A stretch of 64,000 nt of DNA from Aerococcus sp. (GCA_022768285.1 JALEMJ010000016.1:79179-143178), one strand, 5' to 3'; shown: positions 1-8,972, counted from the stretch's first letter. Notes: generated by a model not told the origin, from the letters alone. Made by a program: numbers and translations.

Positions 1-10
1 GCTTTATAAG

Positions 11-877
11 TTAGAATTCTGGACGTTTAAGGTCAAGGAGAAGCGAAATAAGGGTCGCTGTCTCTTCAATACTGCGTTCGGCTACATTGATTACGGGACA
101 ATCCAACTTTTGGTAAATAGCATCCGCATAACTCAGTTCCTTAGCAATGCGATCATCATTATTGTAGCGTCCGGTATCTTTTAATCCGAACGCGCGTAAA
201 CGTTCCTTGCGATAGCGATTTAGTACGTCTGCTTCTGTAGTCAGACCGACAATTTTTTGCTTATCGATTTCATATATAGCATCTGGAAGTTTCGATTCTG
301 GTAGTAATGGCAGGTTGGCTACTTTATAGCCCTGAAAGGCCAGATAAATGCTGAGGGGCGTTTTACCGGTTCGTGAAATGCCCAGTAGCAGAATATCTGC
401 TTCATCGAAACGATCTGGATTCTGTCCATCATCATTTTCAACTGCGAACTCTAAACATTCAACACGATGATAATAATGATTATCGAGAGGCGCTTTATTT
501 CCTGGTTGTTGCAGTGCTTTTATACCTGTCTGCTTTTCAATATGTGTAATGAGTGGTTGCATCACACTTACATAATGTAGTTGATGTTCGCTGCAGAATT
601 GTGTGGCATACTGGTCGAATGCAGGGTCAACAAAACTCCCTAAGATATTGGCGTGTTGCGCATTTGCTTCAGTTAATGCGGACTCTAACTGATGGTGATA
701 TTGAATGAACGGCCAATTTTTAACTTGAAAATGGATCGTTGGAAATTGTACCATCACACTGTTAAGATAGTTTTGATTCAACTGTCCCGCAGCATCCGAT
801 AATAAATAATAAACCAATGTTTGTTCGATGGGTTGATCATTCGGATGTTCATTGAGGCTAGAGTAATTATCCGGCAT
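11..877 (-). CDS. ppsR: Pyruvate,phosphate dikinase / PEP synthase regulatory protein (DUF299 family)
   Basis: A 288-residue protein of the PSRP/DUF299 family. Members are bifunctional, using ADP to phosphorylate and phosphate to dephosphorylate a regulatory threonine on pyruvate,phosphate dikinase or PEP synthase, and so switch gluconeogenic PEP formation. The family P-loop is visible at residues 166-173 (GISRTGKT), followed by the typical TPLSIYLA and GYKVANLPL segments, and the length is normal. The ATG follows a strong AAAGGAGG site. It is divergent from the Zur-like gene and reads off the left edge of the window. No target enzyme gene is in view, so the substrate is inferred from the family only. 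Confidence 0.9.
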   Translation of the reverse strand: MPDNYSSLNEHPNDQPIEQTLVYYLLSDAAGQLNQNYLNSVMVQFPTIHFQVKNWPFIQYHHQLESALTEANAQHANILGSFVDPAFDQYATQFCSEHQLHYVSVMQPLITHIEKQTGIKALQQPGNKAPLDNHYYHRVECLEFAVENDDGQNPDRFDEADILLLGISRTGKTPLSIYLAFQGYKVANLPLLPESKLPDAIYEIDKQKIVGLTTEADVLNRYRKERLRAFGLKDTGRYNNDDRIAKELSYADAIYQKLDCPVINVAERSIEETATLISLLLDLKRPEF

Positions 878-898
878 AACAATTCCTCCTTTTCGTCT

Positions 899-907
899 AG
901 TATAGCA
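899..907 (-). promoter_or_regulatory. Extended -10 promoter for ppsR
   Basis: Read on the minus strand this is TGC-TATACT, an extended -10 element placed just before the ppsR ribosome-binding site. No good -35 hexamer is seen 17 bases upstream. Confidence 0.45.
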
Positions 908-936
908 AATAATGAAGCGCTTTAGTTAATTTGCGC

Positions 937-965
937 TTGACGTTTCTTGATGAACATATTATTCT
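937..965 (+). promoter_or_regulatory. SigmaA-type promoter for zur-like gene
   Basis: TTGACG (937-942), a 17-base spacer and TATTCT (960-965), about 50 bases before the GTG start. It sits in the divergent region shared with ppsR. Confidence 0.5.
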
Positions 966-1018
966 CTAATGATGTAAATAGGAATGCTTTGGATTTATAA
1001 AAAGGATGTGACGATTCG

Positions 1019-1450
1019 GTGATTGATTTTGTAAACGAATCGATGACAAAATTATCAGATAAAGGATACAAATATACCCAGCGACGTGCTGATCTACTTG
1101 CGATTTTTGATGAAGATGAAACGCGTTACTTTTCAGCTAAAGAAGTTCAACAGCGGATCAAGGTTTTGTATCCTAAAATGAGTTTCGATACAATCTATCG
1201 AAATTTAAAGCTTTTTACGGATGAAGATATGTTGGAAGAAACGGAATTGAATGGCGAAATGATGTTCCGCAAGCACTGTGATCCTGAGATTGGCCATCAC
1301 CATCATTTCATTTGTAGAAACTGTGGTAAGGCACTCCCTGTTGAAACGTGTCCATTGGATTTCTATGCGCAGCAGTTACCAGGAGCCAAGATTGAGGAAC
1401 ATGAATTTCAATTAATTGGTATCTGCCCAGAGTGTGTTGCAAAAGGCTAG
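1019..1450 (+). CDS. zur: Fur-family metal-dependent repressor, Zur-like
   Basis: A 143-residue Fur-family regulator. The N-terminal winged helix (GYKYTQRR, SFDTIYRNL) is followed by the metal-binding half: H93-H96 (HHHHF), and two structural zinc CxxC pairs at C99/C102 and C136/C139. Segments such as LEETELNGE, HHHHFICRNCGK and ETCPLD recall Bacillus Zur more than PerR or Fur, so zinc is the likely co-repressor; this is recognition from memory, not an alignment. The start is a GTG behind AAAGGATG with a longish gap. It probably represses zinc uptake genes that lie outside the window. PerR-like peroxide sensing is less likely but not excluded. Confidence 0.75.
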   Translation: MIDFVNESMTKLSDKGYKYTQRRADLLAIFDEDETRYFSAKEVQQRIKVLYPKMSFDTIYRNLKLFTDEDMLEETELNGEMMFRKHCDPEIGHHHHFICRNCGKALPVETCPLDFYAQQLPGAKIEEHEFQLIGICPECVAKG

Positions 1451-1478
1451 TTATTTTTTGCACATTGCATAAACGTGA

Positions 1479-1507
1479 TTGACGCAAGGAATGAAAATCG
1501 CTATAAT
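1479..1507 (+). promoter_or_regulatory. SigmaA-type promoter for rpsU-yqeY
   Basis: TTGACG (1479-1484), a 17-base spacer and a perfect TATAAT (1502-1507). The short leader holds a small hairpin, CGTTTC/GAAACG at 1518-1537. Confidence 0.8.
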
Positions 1508-1566
1508 GTCGATTGTACGTTTCTATGTGAAGAAACGATTGTTATGCACGAGGGGAGGTATCACAC

Positions 1567-1740
1567 ATGGCCAAGACCGTTGTTCGCAAGAACGAATCCC
1601 TTGAAGATGCTTTAGGACGATTCAGACGACAAGTTTCTCAATCAGGTACTTTGAGAGAAGCTCGTAAACGTGAATATTACGAAAAACCTTCAGTTCGTCG
1701 CAAGAAAAAATCTGAAGCTGCTCGTAAACGTAAGAGATAA
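1567..1740 (+). CDS. rpsU: 30S ribosomal protein S21
   Basis: A 57-residue basic protein starting [16 protein letters not shown] and ending in a lysine/arginine-rich tail ([14 protein letters not shown]), the standard bS21 pattern and length. S21 is a late-binding small-subunit protein near the mRNA 3'-end/anti-SD region. The ATG lies 10 bases after GGGGAGG. It is followed 29 bases later by yqeY, the usual rpsU-yqeY pair in Firmicutes, and both appear to use the strong promoter at 1479-1507. Confidence 0.95.
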   Translation: MAKTVVRKNESLEDALGRFRRQVSQSGTLREARKREYYEKPSVRRKKKSEAARKRKR

Positions 1741-1769
1741 CTAATTGTTTGAATTGAGGAGATAATGAC

Positions 1770-2216
1770 ATGACGTTAACTGAGCGTTTAAATTCGGATC
1801 TCAAAGAGGCAATGAAAGCCAAGGATAAAAAGCGTCTAAGTGTTATCCGTATGCTGAAAGGCGCATTGCAGAAGAAAGCATTGGATAACGGCGGCGAATT
1901 GAGCGATGAAGAAGCATTGGCAGTCGTTGCGAAAGAACGCAAACAGCGCGCAGATTCTGTTGAAGAATTTGAAGCCGCTGGGCGCACTGATTTGGCTGAC
2001 GAAACGCGTCAAGAGATTGAAGTGGTTGAGGCATATCTTCCCGAGCAATTATCAGAGGATGAAATTGCTACTAAAGTACAAGAAATCATCGAAGAGACTG
2101 ACGCAAGCTCGATGAAAGATTTCGGAAAAGTGATGGGAAAAGCGGTAGCAGCAACCAAGGGACGCGCTGATGGTAGCACCGTCCAAAAAGTTGTCAAAGA
2201 ACTTCTCAATCACTAA
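1770..2216 (+). CDS. yqeY: GatB/YqeY domain protein
   Basis: A 148-residue stand-alone YqeY protein, related to the C-terminal tRNA-contacting domain of GatB in the Asp-tRNA(Asn)/Glu-tRNA(Gln) amidotransferase. Visible family features are an N-terminal helical stretch (LNSDLKEAMKAKDKKRLSVIRMLKGAL), the central VEAYLPEQLSEDEI motif, and a C-terminal part with KDFGKVMGKAVAATKGRADGS. A role in transamidation-linked tRNA handling is suggested only by homology and is unproven. The start was chosen at the ATG with GAGGAG 8 bases upstream; an ATG five bases earlier is closed by an immediate stop. Co-transcribed with rpsU and followed by a clear terminator. Confidence 0.9.
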   Translation: MTLTERLNSDLKEAMKAKDKKRLSVIRMLKGALQKKALDNGGELSDEEALAVVAKERKQRADSVEEFEAAGRTDLADETRQEIEVVEAYLPEQLSEDEIATKVQEIIEETDASSMKDFGKVMGKAVAATKGRADGSTVQKVVKELLNH

Positions 2217-2240
2217 AGATAAGTTGAAATCACAGTATGA

Positions 2241-2277
2241 ATGATTGATGATCACTGTATCTTCAATCATTTTTTTG
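2241..2277 (+). terminator. Rho-independent terminator after yqeY
   Basis: Nine-base stem AATGATTGA (2241-2249) with TCAATCATT (2264-2272), followed by a run of seven Ts. Confidence 0.7.
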
Positions 2278-2318
2278 TATCTAGAGATCTGGTTTTCCTG
2301 TTAGGAGGTGACTGATAG

Positions 2319-5300
2319 ATGAAATGGAGTATTCCGACGCATTTAATTGAGGAAGGACGCCAGTTAGTCGATAATGAGGCGATTAAACGCGTGATCCCAG
2401 ATGCCAAAAAACAGGAATGGTATGCTGAGGTTTTTGATGAACGATGGTACTATGTAACATTAGACGGTACGGCAAAAGAAAAGGACAGCTGTCAGTGTGA
2501 TGTGTGGCAGCAGAAGGGATACTGTCGTCACACGGTAAGCGTTGAACTTTTCTTGAAAGAAAATAAGGTGTCACGCCAGCTATCCGCAAAAACGACACAA
2601 TTGTTTTATTACCCGGAGGCGCTCGGCCAGCAAACGATCGATGTACCGGCGCTTTACTATACCTTTGCGGAACGTTATCAAGTGACTGAAGGAGAAAACA
2701 AACGGCCAGATCAAATTACCCCATTAATGGTCAGAATTAACGTCTCTGATGAGTTATCGGATGGCGCCTTGCGTTCGGATGATGCATCTTTTATTGCGCA
2801 TTTATGGTTAAAGAGCGATCGATGGTATGAAATTAGCGACTGGTCCTCGTTCATGCACGAGTTGATACGGGGCAATGACTATGCACTTACGCAAAAAGGC
2901 GATAAAACCGTTTGGCTTGTCAGAGAAGCATTTAACACTGAGACTTATCAATTACTTCATGATCTCGCTTTATTATTGCCTTCCAATAGACAAATGGATA
3001 CTGCCGTAAACGGCCAACTACTCAATAACGCAATGGTGAAGCGCTTACTAAAAAGTACCCGCGAAGATGAACCTATTGTGAGCTGGCACCTCAATGATCG
3101 TGACCTCCCGTTGATCGTTCACACAGAGAATGAACGCCCAATAGTATTCGAAATTAAGCGTTTATCAGACGAGCAATGGCAACTACAGATGGCAGAAGAT
3201 GTGCACTTTTATCGTCAATGCCAAGCAATAGTAGTAGGTAACGATTGGTATCCTAATGATGCTAGTGCGCAATATTTTGATAATATGCATACCCTGAAAG
3301 AGCTATTTTATCTTCATCAACAGCGTTTAGAGATGCAAAAAGACAATTTTTTTGAATTTATGTCTTATTTTGGCCTATTGATGATGACACATACGCTTAT
3401 CCGAAATATTGTACTCGTGCCTTTAGTCGAGCCTATTGAACCACTTTCTGTCGAAGCAACCGTTGATATTGTTGATAATCATTTGACGGTCAGGCCGATA
3501 TATCATTATGGTCGCTTCGCTATACCATTAGGCGAAGCACATGTTTCTACTGAGGAACGTGTACTTTTGCGAGATATTAATGGCGAACTCAATGTAATGA
3601 AATTTTTGGCTATGGATGGCTTTAAGTCTGACGGCGATGGTTTCTACAAAGCCTATCCTTCCCTTAAAAAATGTCTCTCTGGTTTGGAGCGTTTTTTGCG
3701 TATCCATCCGAACAATTGGTTAATTCACTATTCCGATCGTTTGTCAGAACTCGGTGATTCTAGCCTTCGAGCTAACATTCAAACGTCATCTCACGCTACC
3801 AATCGCTATTTAAATGTGACGTTTGATATAGATGGTGTTTCCTCAAATGATGTTAATCGCGTTCTCAAGGCTATCGATCGTGAACAGAATTATATAAGTC
3901 TCTCAGATGGACGCATCATTTCCGTTAAACAATTAACGACAGCTTCGCAGCGCCAATTATTAAAAACACTTCAGGACAAAGAAAAGCCGTGGCATAATGG
4001 CGACGCTATTCATACTTACCAAGCATTGGGTTATGAAGAGGTACTGGGTCAGAGCGATAACTTTCAGACGTTTTATCACGATATTACCCACTTCGCAGCT
4101 GAAGATTATAAACCAAGTGCTCAATTGCAAACAAGATTAGCAGATTTTCAGAAGTACGCTGTGCAGTGGTTGAATATGCTGTCGCACTACGCATTAGGTG
4201 GTATATTAGCGGACGAAATGGGACTTGGAAAAACAGTTCAGACGATTGCATTCCTCCTTGAATATTATGAGCAGCATCCGGATGCACGTGTTCTGATACT
4301 GGCACCGGCATCTGTTTTATATAATTGGCAACACGAAATTGAGCGTTTTGCACCATCACTTCGAGCCGTTCTGATCGATGGTTCGCAAGAAGAACGCACC
4401 AGATTACGTGAGAAATTTGCTAGCGACATATGGATTGCTTCTTATCAAAGTTTTAGAAATGACCGAGAAGATTATCATAAATTAGACCTGGATGTCTTGA
4501 TTATGGATGAAGCACAAGCACTCAAAAATCCGCGTACTATTCTCTACCACGCAGTGACTGAGCAATCCAGTGAGATGCGTATTGGCCTCTGTGGCACGCC
4601 ATTGGAGAATAATTTACAGGAATTTTGGTCACTGATGCAAGTCGTGTTGCCGGGACTATTTCCTGATGCAAAGGCTTATAGTGAGCTAACGATTGATGAA
4701 ATTCGTTATATCAGTGGGCCATTTATCCTGCGACGAACGAAGAAGGATGTTTCCCTACAACTCCCAGAGAAGAAGCAATTTGATCGTTATTTATCGTTGA
4801 ATAGTTCACAGAAGACACTCTATCTCGCGTACTTAGAAGATATTAAGCGGCGTATCTCGGTGGCAGACACAAGTAATAAGCAATCCCTGTCGCACGTTGA
4901 AATTTTATCGGCAATCACGCGCTTGCGCCAAATTTGTTGTCATCCGTTACTCATCGATGAAGATTATACGGGTGAATCTGCAAAATTTGAACATCTTAAG
5001 CAGTGGTTGGATGAAGCTCTAACGAATAATCGGCATATTTTGATTTTTTCACAATTCACTAACATGCTAGACATTATTGCTGACTACTTAGAGGTTAATG
5101 GAATTAGTTATTTTAAATTAACAGGTGAAACAAAGAAGGCGGCACGTCAAGCACAAGTTGATGCCTTTAATCGTGGAGAGCGTCCAATATTCTTGATTTC
5201 TCTGCGTGCAGGAGGCGTGGGTTTAAATTTAACTGGCGCAGATACCGTATTATTATATGATTTATGGTGGAATCCATCAGTTGAAGCACAGGCAGTCGGC

Positions 5301-5498
5301 CGTGCCCATCGTATTGGCCAACAGAATGATGTCACTGTTTATCGCTTCATTACAGAAGGTACTATTGAGGAACGGATTGCTGAATTGCAAGAAGAAAAAC
5401 GACAACTTTTTGATCAGTTGCTGGGGCAATACGACATTCAAAAGATGCCTAAACTTACGATGGATGATCTCAAATTTATTTTGGGAATTAAAAATTAA
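2319..5498 (+). CDS. SNF2-family DEAD/DEAH helicase with N-terminal SWIM zinc finger
   Basis: A 1059-residue Swi2/Snf2 ATPase. A SWIM-type zinc finger (CxC...CxH, CQCDVWQQKGYCRH) lies near residues 57-72. A long middle region of unassigned fold follows, then the helicase core: motif I with LADEMGLGKT near 630, LILAPASVLYNW, the Walker B variant DEAQ in VLIMDEAQALKN, motif III GLCGTPLEN, and the C-terminal lobe with HILIFSQFTNML, SLRAGGVGLNLTGA and the arginine-finger box VGRAHRIGQ. Such proteins translocate on DNA and remodel nucleoprotein; bacterial SWIM-SNF2 members have no settled role. The ATG is 8 bases after a perfect AGGAGGTG. It is a single-gene unit between a terminator and the rpsB promoter. 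Family sure, function open. Confidence 0.9.
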   Translation: MKWSIPTHLIEEGRQLVDNEAIKRVIPDAKKQEWYAEVFDERWYYVTLDGTAKEKDSCQCDVWQQKGYCRHTVSVELFLKENKVSRQLSAKTTQLFYYPEALGQQTIDVPALYYTFAERYQVTEGENKRPDQITPLMVRINVSDELSDGALRSDDASFIAHLWLKSDRWYEISDWSSFMHELIRGNDYALTQKGDKTVWLVREAFNTETYQLLHDLALLLPSNRQMDTAVNGQLLNNAMVKRLLKSTREDEPIVSWHLNDRDLPLIVHTENERPIVFEIKRLSDEQWQLQMAEDVHFYRQCQAIVVGNDWYPNDASAQYFDNMHTLKELFYLHQQRLEMQKDNFFEFMSYFGLLMMTHTLIRNIVLVPLVEPIEPLSVEATVDIVDNHLTVRPIYHYGRFAIPLGEAHVSTEERVLLRDINGELNVMKFLAMDGFKSDGDGFYKAYPSLKKCLSGLERFLRIHPNNWLIHYSDRLSELGDSSLRANIQTSSHATNRYLNVTFDIDGVSSNDVNRVLKAIDREQNYISLSDGRIISVKQLTTASQRQLLKTLQDKEKPWHNGDAIHTYQALGYEEVLGQSDNFQTFYHDITHFAAEDYKPSAQLQTRLADFQKYAVQWLNMLSHYALGGILADEMGLGKTVQTIAFLLEYYEQHPDARVLILAPASVLYNWQHEIERFAPSLRAVLIDGSQEERTRLREKFASDIWIASYQSFRNDREDYHKLDLDVLIMDEAQALKNPRTILYHAVTEQSSEMRIGLCGTPLENNLQEFWSLMQVVLPGLFPDAKAYSELTIDEIRYISGPFILRRTKKDVSLQLPEKKQFDRYLSLNSSQKTLYLAYLEDIKRRISVADTSNKQSLSHVEILSAITRLRQICCHPLLIDEDYTGESAKFEHLKQWLDEALTNNRHILIFSQFTNMLDIIADYLEVNGISYFKLTGETKKAARQAQVDAFNRGERPIFLISLRAGGVGLNLTGADTVLLYDLWWNPSVEAQAVGRAHRIGQQNDVTVYRFITEGTIEERIAELQEEKRQLFDQLLGQYDIQKMPKLTMDDLKFILGIKN

Positions 5499-5508
5499 TA
5501 TTGAGGGG

Positions 5509-5538
5509 TTGCACGCAACGGAATGCATGTAGTATGAT
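5509..5538 (+). promoter_or_regulatory. Candidate promoter for rpsB-tsf
   Basis: TTGCAC (5509-5514), an 18-base spacer and TATGAT (5533-5538), giving a leader of roughly 105 bases before rpsB. Confidence 0.5.
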
Positions 5539-5579
5539 GTTATGGTGCAATTCGCACAGAATATCACACCCTATGAATG

Positions 5580-5613
5580 ATTGAGCGCGGTGCTCCGCTT
5601 GGAGTTGTTCAAT
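5580..5613 (+). ncRNA. Structured leader of rpsB (candidate autoregulatory element)
   Basis: Nested stem: outer ATTGAGC (5580-5586) with GTTCAAT (5607-5613), inner GCGG (5587-5590) with CCGC (5595-5598) closing a TGCT loop, and an asymmetric bulge on the 3' side. Ribosomal-protein leaders that bind their own product often look like this. That S2 binds it is only inference. Confidence 0.35.
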
Positions 5614-5651
5614 TTTGAAGTAGGGGCGGAAAAACCGAATGGAGGAATATT

Positions 5652-6446
5652 ATGTCAGTAGTATCTATGAAACAATTGCTTGAAGCCGGGGTTCACTTCG
5701 GTCACCAAACACGCCGTTGGAATCCTAAGATGGCACCTTACATTTTCACTGAACGCAATGGTATTTATATCATTGACTTGCAACAAACGGTTAAGTTAAT
5801 TGATCGTGCGTACAATTTTGTTCGTGAAACGGTTGCTAATGGTGGATCAATCTTATTTGTTGGTACGAAGAAACAAGCACAACAAGCTATCCAGGAGGAA
5901 GCTGAACGTGCCGGTGAATTCTTCATTAACCACCGTTGGCTCGGGGGGACGTTGACTAACTGGGAAACGATCCAAAAACGTGTTCAACGTATGAAGGATA
6001 TCGACAAGATGGAAGAGGACGGTACTTTCGATGCTTTGCCGAAGAAAGAAGTTCTCGAACTCATCAAAGAACGTGAAAAATTAGAGATGAACTTAGGCGG
6101 TATTTCTGAGATGAAGGAGCAGCCAAGCGCAATCTTTGTTGTTGACCCACGTAAAGAAGCAATTGCAATTAATGAAGCACGTAAATTAAACATTCCTGTC
6201 ATCGCTATGGTAGACACTAACTGTGACCCAGATAATATCGATTATGTTATCCCTTCGAATGATGATGCGATTCGTGCCGTACGTTTAATTACAAAGACGT
6301 TGGCAGATGCTGCTTTAGAAGGTAAACAGGGCGATGAGGATCAAGTCGAAGAAGCAGCCGAAGAATCTGTTTCTGATGAAGATCTTGAAAAAGTAGCTGT
6401 TAAATTATCTGGTGAATCTAACGAGAACAGTGAGGATGCAGAATAA
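5652..6446 (+). CDS. rpsB: 30S ribosomal protein S2
   Basis: A 264-residue uS2 protein. Diagnostic stretches are [23 protein letters not shown] at the N-terminus, [11 protein letters not shown] near residue 93, and [28 protein letters not shown] near 180. The last 40 residues form an acidic tail ([18 protein letters not shown]), common in lactic acid bacteria. S2 binds the 30S head/body junction late in assembly and helps hold S1. It has its own promoter and structured leader, and is followed by tsf after a hairpin that may lower read-through. Confidence 0.97.
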   Translation: MSVVSMKQLLEAGVHFGHQTRRWNPKMAPYIFTERNGIYIIDLQQTVKLIDRAYNFVRETVANGGSILFVGTKKQAQQAIQEEAERAGEFFINHRWLGGTLTNWETIQKRVQRMKDIDKMEEDGTFDALPKKEVLELIKEREKLEMNLGGISEMKEQPSAIFVVDPRKEAIAINEARKLNIPVIAMVDTNCDPDNIDYVIPSNDDAIRAVRLITKTLADAALEGKQGDEDQVEEAAEESVSDEDLEKVAVKLSGESNENSEDAE

Positions 6447-6507
6447 CTAACCGATTGACAGTTGAGCTGATATAAAAATCATTGTATCATGAAATCACGG
6501 TTCGTTT

Positions 6508-6557
6508 GCCTGATAGGGACTTGGTGAAGAATGACCGGTACTTATCAGGCATTTTTT
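6508..6557 (+). terminator. Intergenic terminator/attenuator between rpsB and tsf
   Basis: GCCTGATA (6508-6515) pairs with TATCAGGC (6543-6550), then ATTTTTTG. No promoter is obvious between it and tsf, so it probably allows partial read-through and sets the S2 to EF-Ts ratio. Confidence 0.65.
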
Positions 6558-6599
6558 GTAAAATAAATTAATAAATGACATATGGGAGGAATCTGAATA

Positions 6600-7478
6600 A
6601 TGGCAATCAGTGCAAAACAAGTAAAAGAGTTGCGTGACCGTACCGGTGCCGGTATGATGGACGCTAAGCGCGCATTGGAAGCAACAGATGGTGACATTGA
6701 TAAAGCAATTGATCATTTGCGTGAAACCGGTCAAGTTAAGGCCGAAAAGAAAGCAGGTCGTGTAGCGGCTGAAGGATTAGCAAAGGTTGTTGTTGAAGGT
6801 AATGATGCTGTCATTTTGGAAGTTAATTCTGAAACGGACTTTGTGGCTAAGAATGAAAAATTCCAAACGATGATCGGCAATATCGCGCACGCATTGTTAG
6901 CCGAAAAACCAGCTAATGTTGAAGAAGCCCTGGAAACAGTCACGGTTGAGGGCGACAAATTATCTGATTACATTACACAACAGATTTCAGTTATTGGTGA
7001 ACACTTGGTATTGCGTCGCTTTGCAATCTTTGAAAAAGGTGACGATGAACTCTTCGGACAATACATTCACATGGGTGGTGCAAACGCTACATTAGTTCAA
7101 TTAAAGACAACTGATGAAGAAGTTGCACGTAACATTGCATTACATGTAGGCGGGATCGCACCAAAATATGCGACTGAAGCAGATGTGCCAGAAGACGTTA
7201 AAGCACACGAACGTGAAGTCTTGACCCAGGAAACAGTTAATGAGGGTAAACCAGAAAAGATTATTGACCGTATTGTTGATGGGCGTATGCATAAATTCTT
7301 CTCTCAAACAGTCTTAGTTGACCAAGATTTCTTAATTGATGATAGTCAAACAGTTGGCGAGTACCTCAAAGCTCATAACGCAGAAATTGTAGATTTCCGT
7401 CGCTATGCAGTTGGTGAAGGTATTGAAAAACGCCAAGAAGACTTTGCAGCAGAAGTTGAAGCACAGATTAAGAAATAA
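6600..7478 (+). CDS. tsf: Elongation factor Ts
   Basis: A 292-residue EF-Ts, the nucleotide exchange factor that releases GDP from EF-Tu in the cytoplasm. The N-terminal UBA-like module (MAISAKQVKELRDRTGAGMMDAKRAL) and the core motif LEVNSETDFVAKNEKF, whose TDF contacts the EF-Tu nucleotide site, are intact. The C-terminal domain with PEKIIDRIVDGRMHKFFSQTVLVDQ is also complete. The ATG follows GGGAGG. It is the second gene of the rpsB-tsf unit, separated by an attenuator-like hairpin, with another terminator before pyrH. Confidence 0.97.
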   Translation: MAISAKQVKELRDRTGAGMMDAKRALEATDGDIDKAIDHLRETGQVKAEKKAGRVAAEGLAKVVVEGNDAVILEVNSETDFVAKNEKFQTMIGNIAHALLAEKPANVEEALETVTVEGDKLSDYITQQISVIGEHLVLRRFAIFEKGDDELFGQYIHMGGANATLVQLKTTDEEVARNIALHVGGIAPKYATEADVPEDVKAHEREVLTQETVNEGKPEKIIDRIVDGRMHKFFSQTVLVDQDFLIDDSQTVGEYLKAHNAEIVDFRRYAVGEGIEKRQEDFAAEVEAQIKK

Positions 7479-7520
7479 TTTGAGCGCAATAACACTTATC
7501 TGACGGGATGAGGCTGACGA

Positions 7521-7544
7521 GGTTGGGGATTCCCAACCTTTTTG
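7521..7544 (+). terminator. Terminator between tsf and pyrH
   Basis: Seven-base GC-rich stem GGTTGGG (7521-7527) with CCCAACC (7532-7538), four-base loop, then TTTTTG. It ends only 15 bases before pyrH; no separate promoter for pyrH was found upstream, so read-through is likely. Confidence 0.75.
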
Positions 7545-7558
7545 TTTAAGGAGAGAAT

Positions 7559-8281
7559 ATGACAGAACAGGTCAAATATAAACGGGTAGTTATGAAATTG
7601 AGTGGGGAAGCTTTAGCTGGTGAAAAAGGCTTCGGTATTGATCCACAAACAATGAAAAAAATTGCCAAAGAAGTTAAAGAAGTTCATGAATTAGGTGCGC
7701 AACTCGCAATTGTTGTCGGCGGTGGCAATATCTGGCGCGGTCGCACTGGTGAAGAAATTGGTATGGAACGTGCACAGGCTGATTATATGGGAATGTTGGC
7801 AACGATTATGAACGCCTTGGGACTTCAAGATGCCTTAGAGAATTTAGGTGTTGCCACGCGTGTACAGACTGCGATCGAAATGAGTGAAGTGGCTGAACCA
7901 TATATTCGTCGTCGTGCCATTCGTCATCTAGAAAAGGGACGCGTCGTTATTTTTGCTGGTGGTACGGGAAATCCATACTTCTCAACCGATACCACTGCAG
8001 CATTACGAGCTGCTGAAATCGATGCGGATGTCATTTTAATGGCCAAAAATGGGGTAGATGGTGTCTACAGCGCTGATCCAAACATCGATGATACAGCAGA
8101 AAAATATGAAGAATTGACGCACTCAGATATTATTGAGAAGCATTTACAAGTGATGGATTCAACGGCTAGCTCGTTAAGTATGGACAATCAAATTCCATTA
8201 ATTGTATTTGATCTGAATACACCTGGCAATATCCGCCGTGTAATGCTTGGTGAAGAAATCGGTACTGTGGTGAAAGGATAA
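7559..8281 (+). CDS. pyrH: Uridylate kinase (UMP kinase)
   Basis: A 240-residue amino-acid-kinase-fold UMP kinase, which makes UDP from UMP and ATP in pyrimidine nucleotide synthesis. Seen motifs are [16 protein letters not shown] at the N-terminus, [10 protein letters not shown] in the nucleotide-binding loop, [18 protein letters not shown] for UMP binding, and [15 protein letters not shown]. In Gram-positive bacteria this hexameric enzyme is typically GTP-activated and UTP-inhibited. The ATG has AAGGAGAG upstream. It is immediately followed by frr with a four-base gap, the usual pyrH-frr pair. Confidence 0.97.
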   Translation: MTEQVKYKRVVMKLSGEALAGEKGFGIDPQTMKKIAKEVKEVHELGAQLAIVVGGGNIWRGRTGEEIGMERAQADYMGMLATIMNALGLQDALENLGVATRVQTAIEMSEVAEPYIRRRAIRHLEKGRVVIFAGGTGNPYFSTDTTAALRAAEIDADVILMAKNGVDGVYSADPNIDDTAEKYEELTHSDIIEKHLQVMDSTASSLSMDNQIPLIVFDLNTPGNIRRVMLGEEIGTVVKG

Positions 8282-8285
8282 TAAT

Positions 8286-8846
8286 ATGGCAATTAAAGAT
8301 ATCATTAATGATACAAAGTCGAGAATGGCGAAAACAGCACAGAGCCTGCGTGACGAATTAGCACAAATCCGCGCGGGTGTTGCGAACGCTGGCCTATTAA
8401 ACGGTGTAATGGTGGATTACTATGGTGCGCCAACACCATTAAATCAGATCGCTTCAATTACAATCCCAGAAGCACGTATGCTGATGGTGACGCCTTATGA
8501 TAAAACAGCGTTAGATGATATTGATCGCGCTTTACAACAAGCGGATCTCGGCGTTTCACCAACTAACGATGGGGATAAAATCCGCATCGTTATTCCTGCG
8601 TTAACGAAAGAACGACGCGAGGAACTTACTAAAGTGGTTGGTAAGGACTTAGAACAGGCGAAAGTTGCAACGCGCCATATTCGTCGCGATGCGAATGATG
8701 CCATAAAGAAAGCTGAAAAGAATAACGAAATCACCGAAGATGATCGCCGCGAATATGAAGATGAAATTCAAAAATTGACTGATCAAGCGATTGCTAATTT
8801 AGAAGAAATCGCAGATACGAAAGATCAAGAGATTCGCGAACATTAG
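8286..8846 (+). CDS. frr: Ribosome recycling factor
   Basis: A 186-residue RRF, which with EF-G splits post-termination ribosomes. The three-helix bundle shows the usual landmarks: RAGVANAGLLNGVMVDYYGAPTPLNQIASI near the N-terminus, PYDKTALDDIDRAL in the middle, and KERREELTKVVGKDLEQAKVATRHIRRDAND in the C-terminal helix. Length and start are standard. It is translationally close to pyrH (four-base gap) and ends with a strong terminator that separates it from the uppS unit. Confidence 0.97.
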   Translation: MAIKDIINDTKSRMAKTAQSLRDELAQIRAGVANAGLLNGVMVDYYGAPTPLNQIASITIPEARMLMVTPYDKTALDDIDRALQQADLGVSPTNDGDKIRIVIPALTKERREELTKVVGKDLEQAKVATRHIRRDANDAIKKAEKNNEITEDDRREYEDEIQKLTDQAIANLEEIADTKDQEIREH

Positions 8847-8857
8847 TCACAGTAGAG

Positions 8858-8894
8858 AGCCTGTTCACAGATGAAACAGTGGACAGGCTTTTTT
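8858..8894 (+). terminator. Rho-independent terminator after frr
   Basis: Ten-base stem GCCTGTTCAC (8859-8868) with GTGGACAGGC (8879-8888), one G-U pair, followed by six Ts. Confidence 0.85.
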
Positions 8895-8943
8895 GTGCTT
8901 TAATGCCAAATCTTATAATTGTGTTAATCCACAATTTGACTTA

Positions 8944-8972
8944 TTGTTGAGTAAGAGGAACTATACTATAAT
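8944..8972 (+). promoter_or_regulatory. Candidate promoter for uppS-cdsA-rseP
   Basis: TTGTTG (8944-8949), a 17-base spacer and TATAAT (8967-8972). A TTGACT at 8936-8941 with TATACT at 8962-8967 has a 20-base spacer and is a weaker alternative. Confidence 0.5.

Noticed and set aside
1622..1987. Minus-strand open frame opposite rpsU/yqeY
   Set aside because: It has no ribosome-binding site and is a shadow of two conserved genes.
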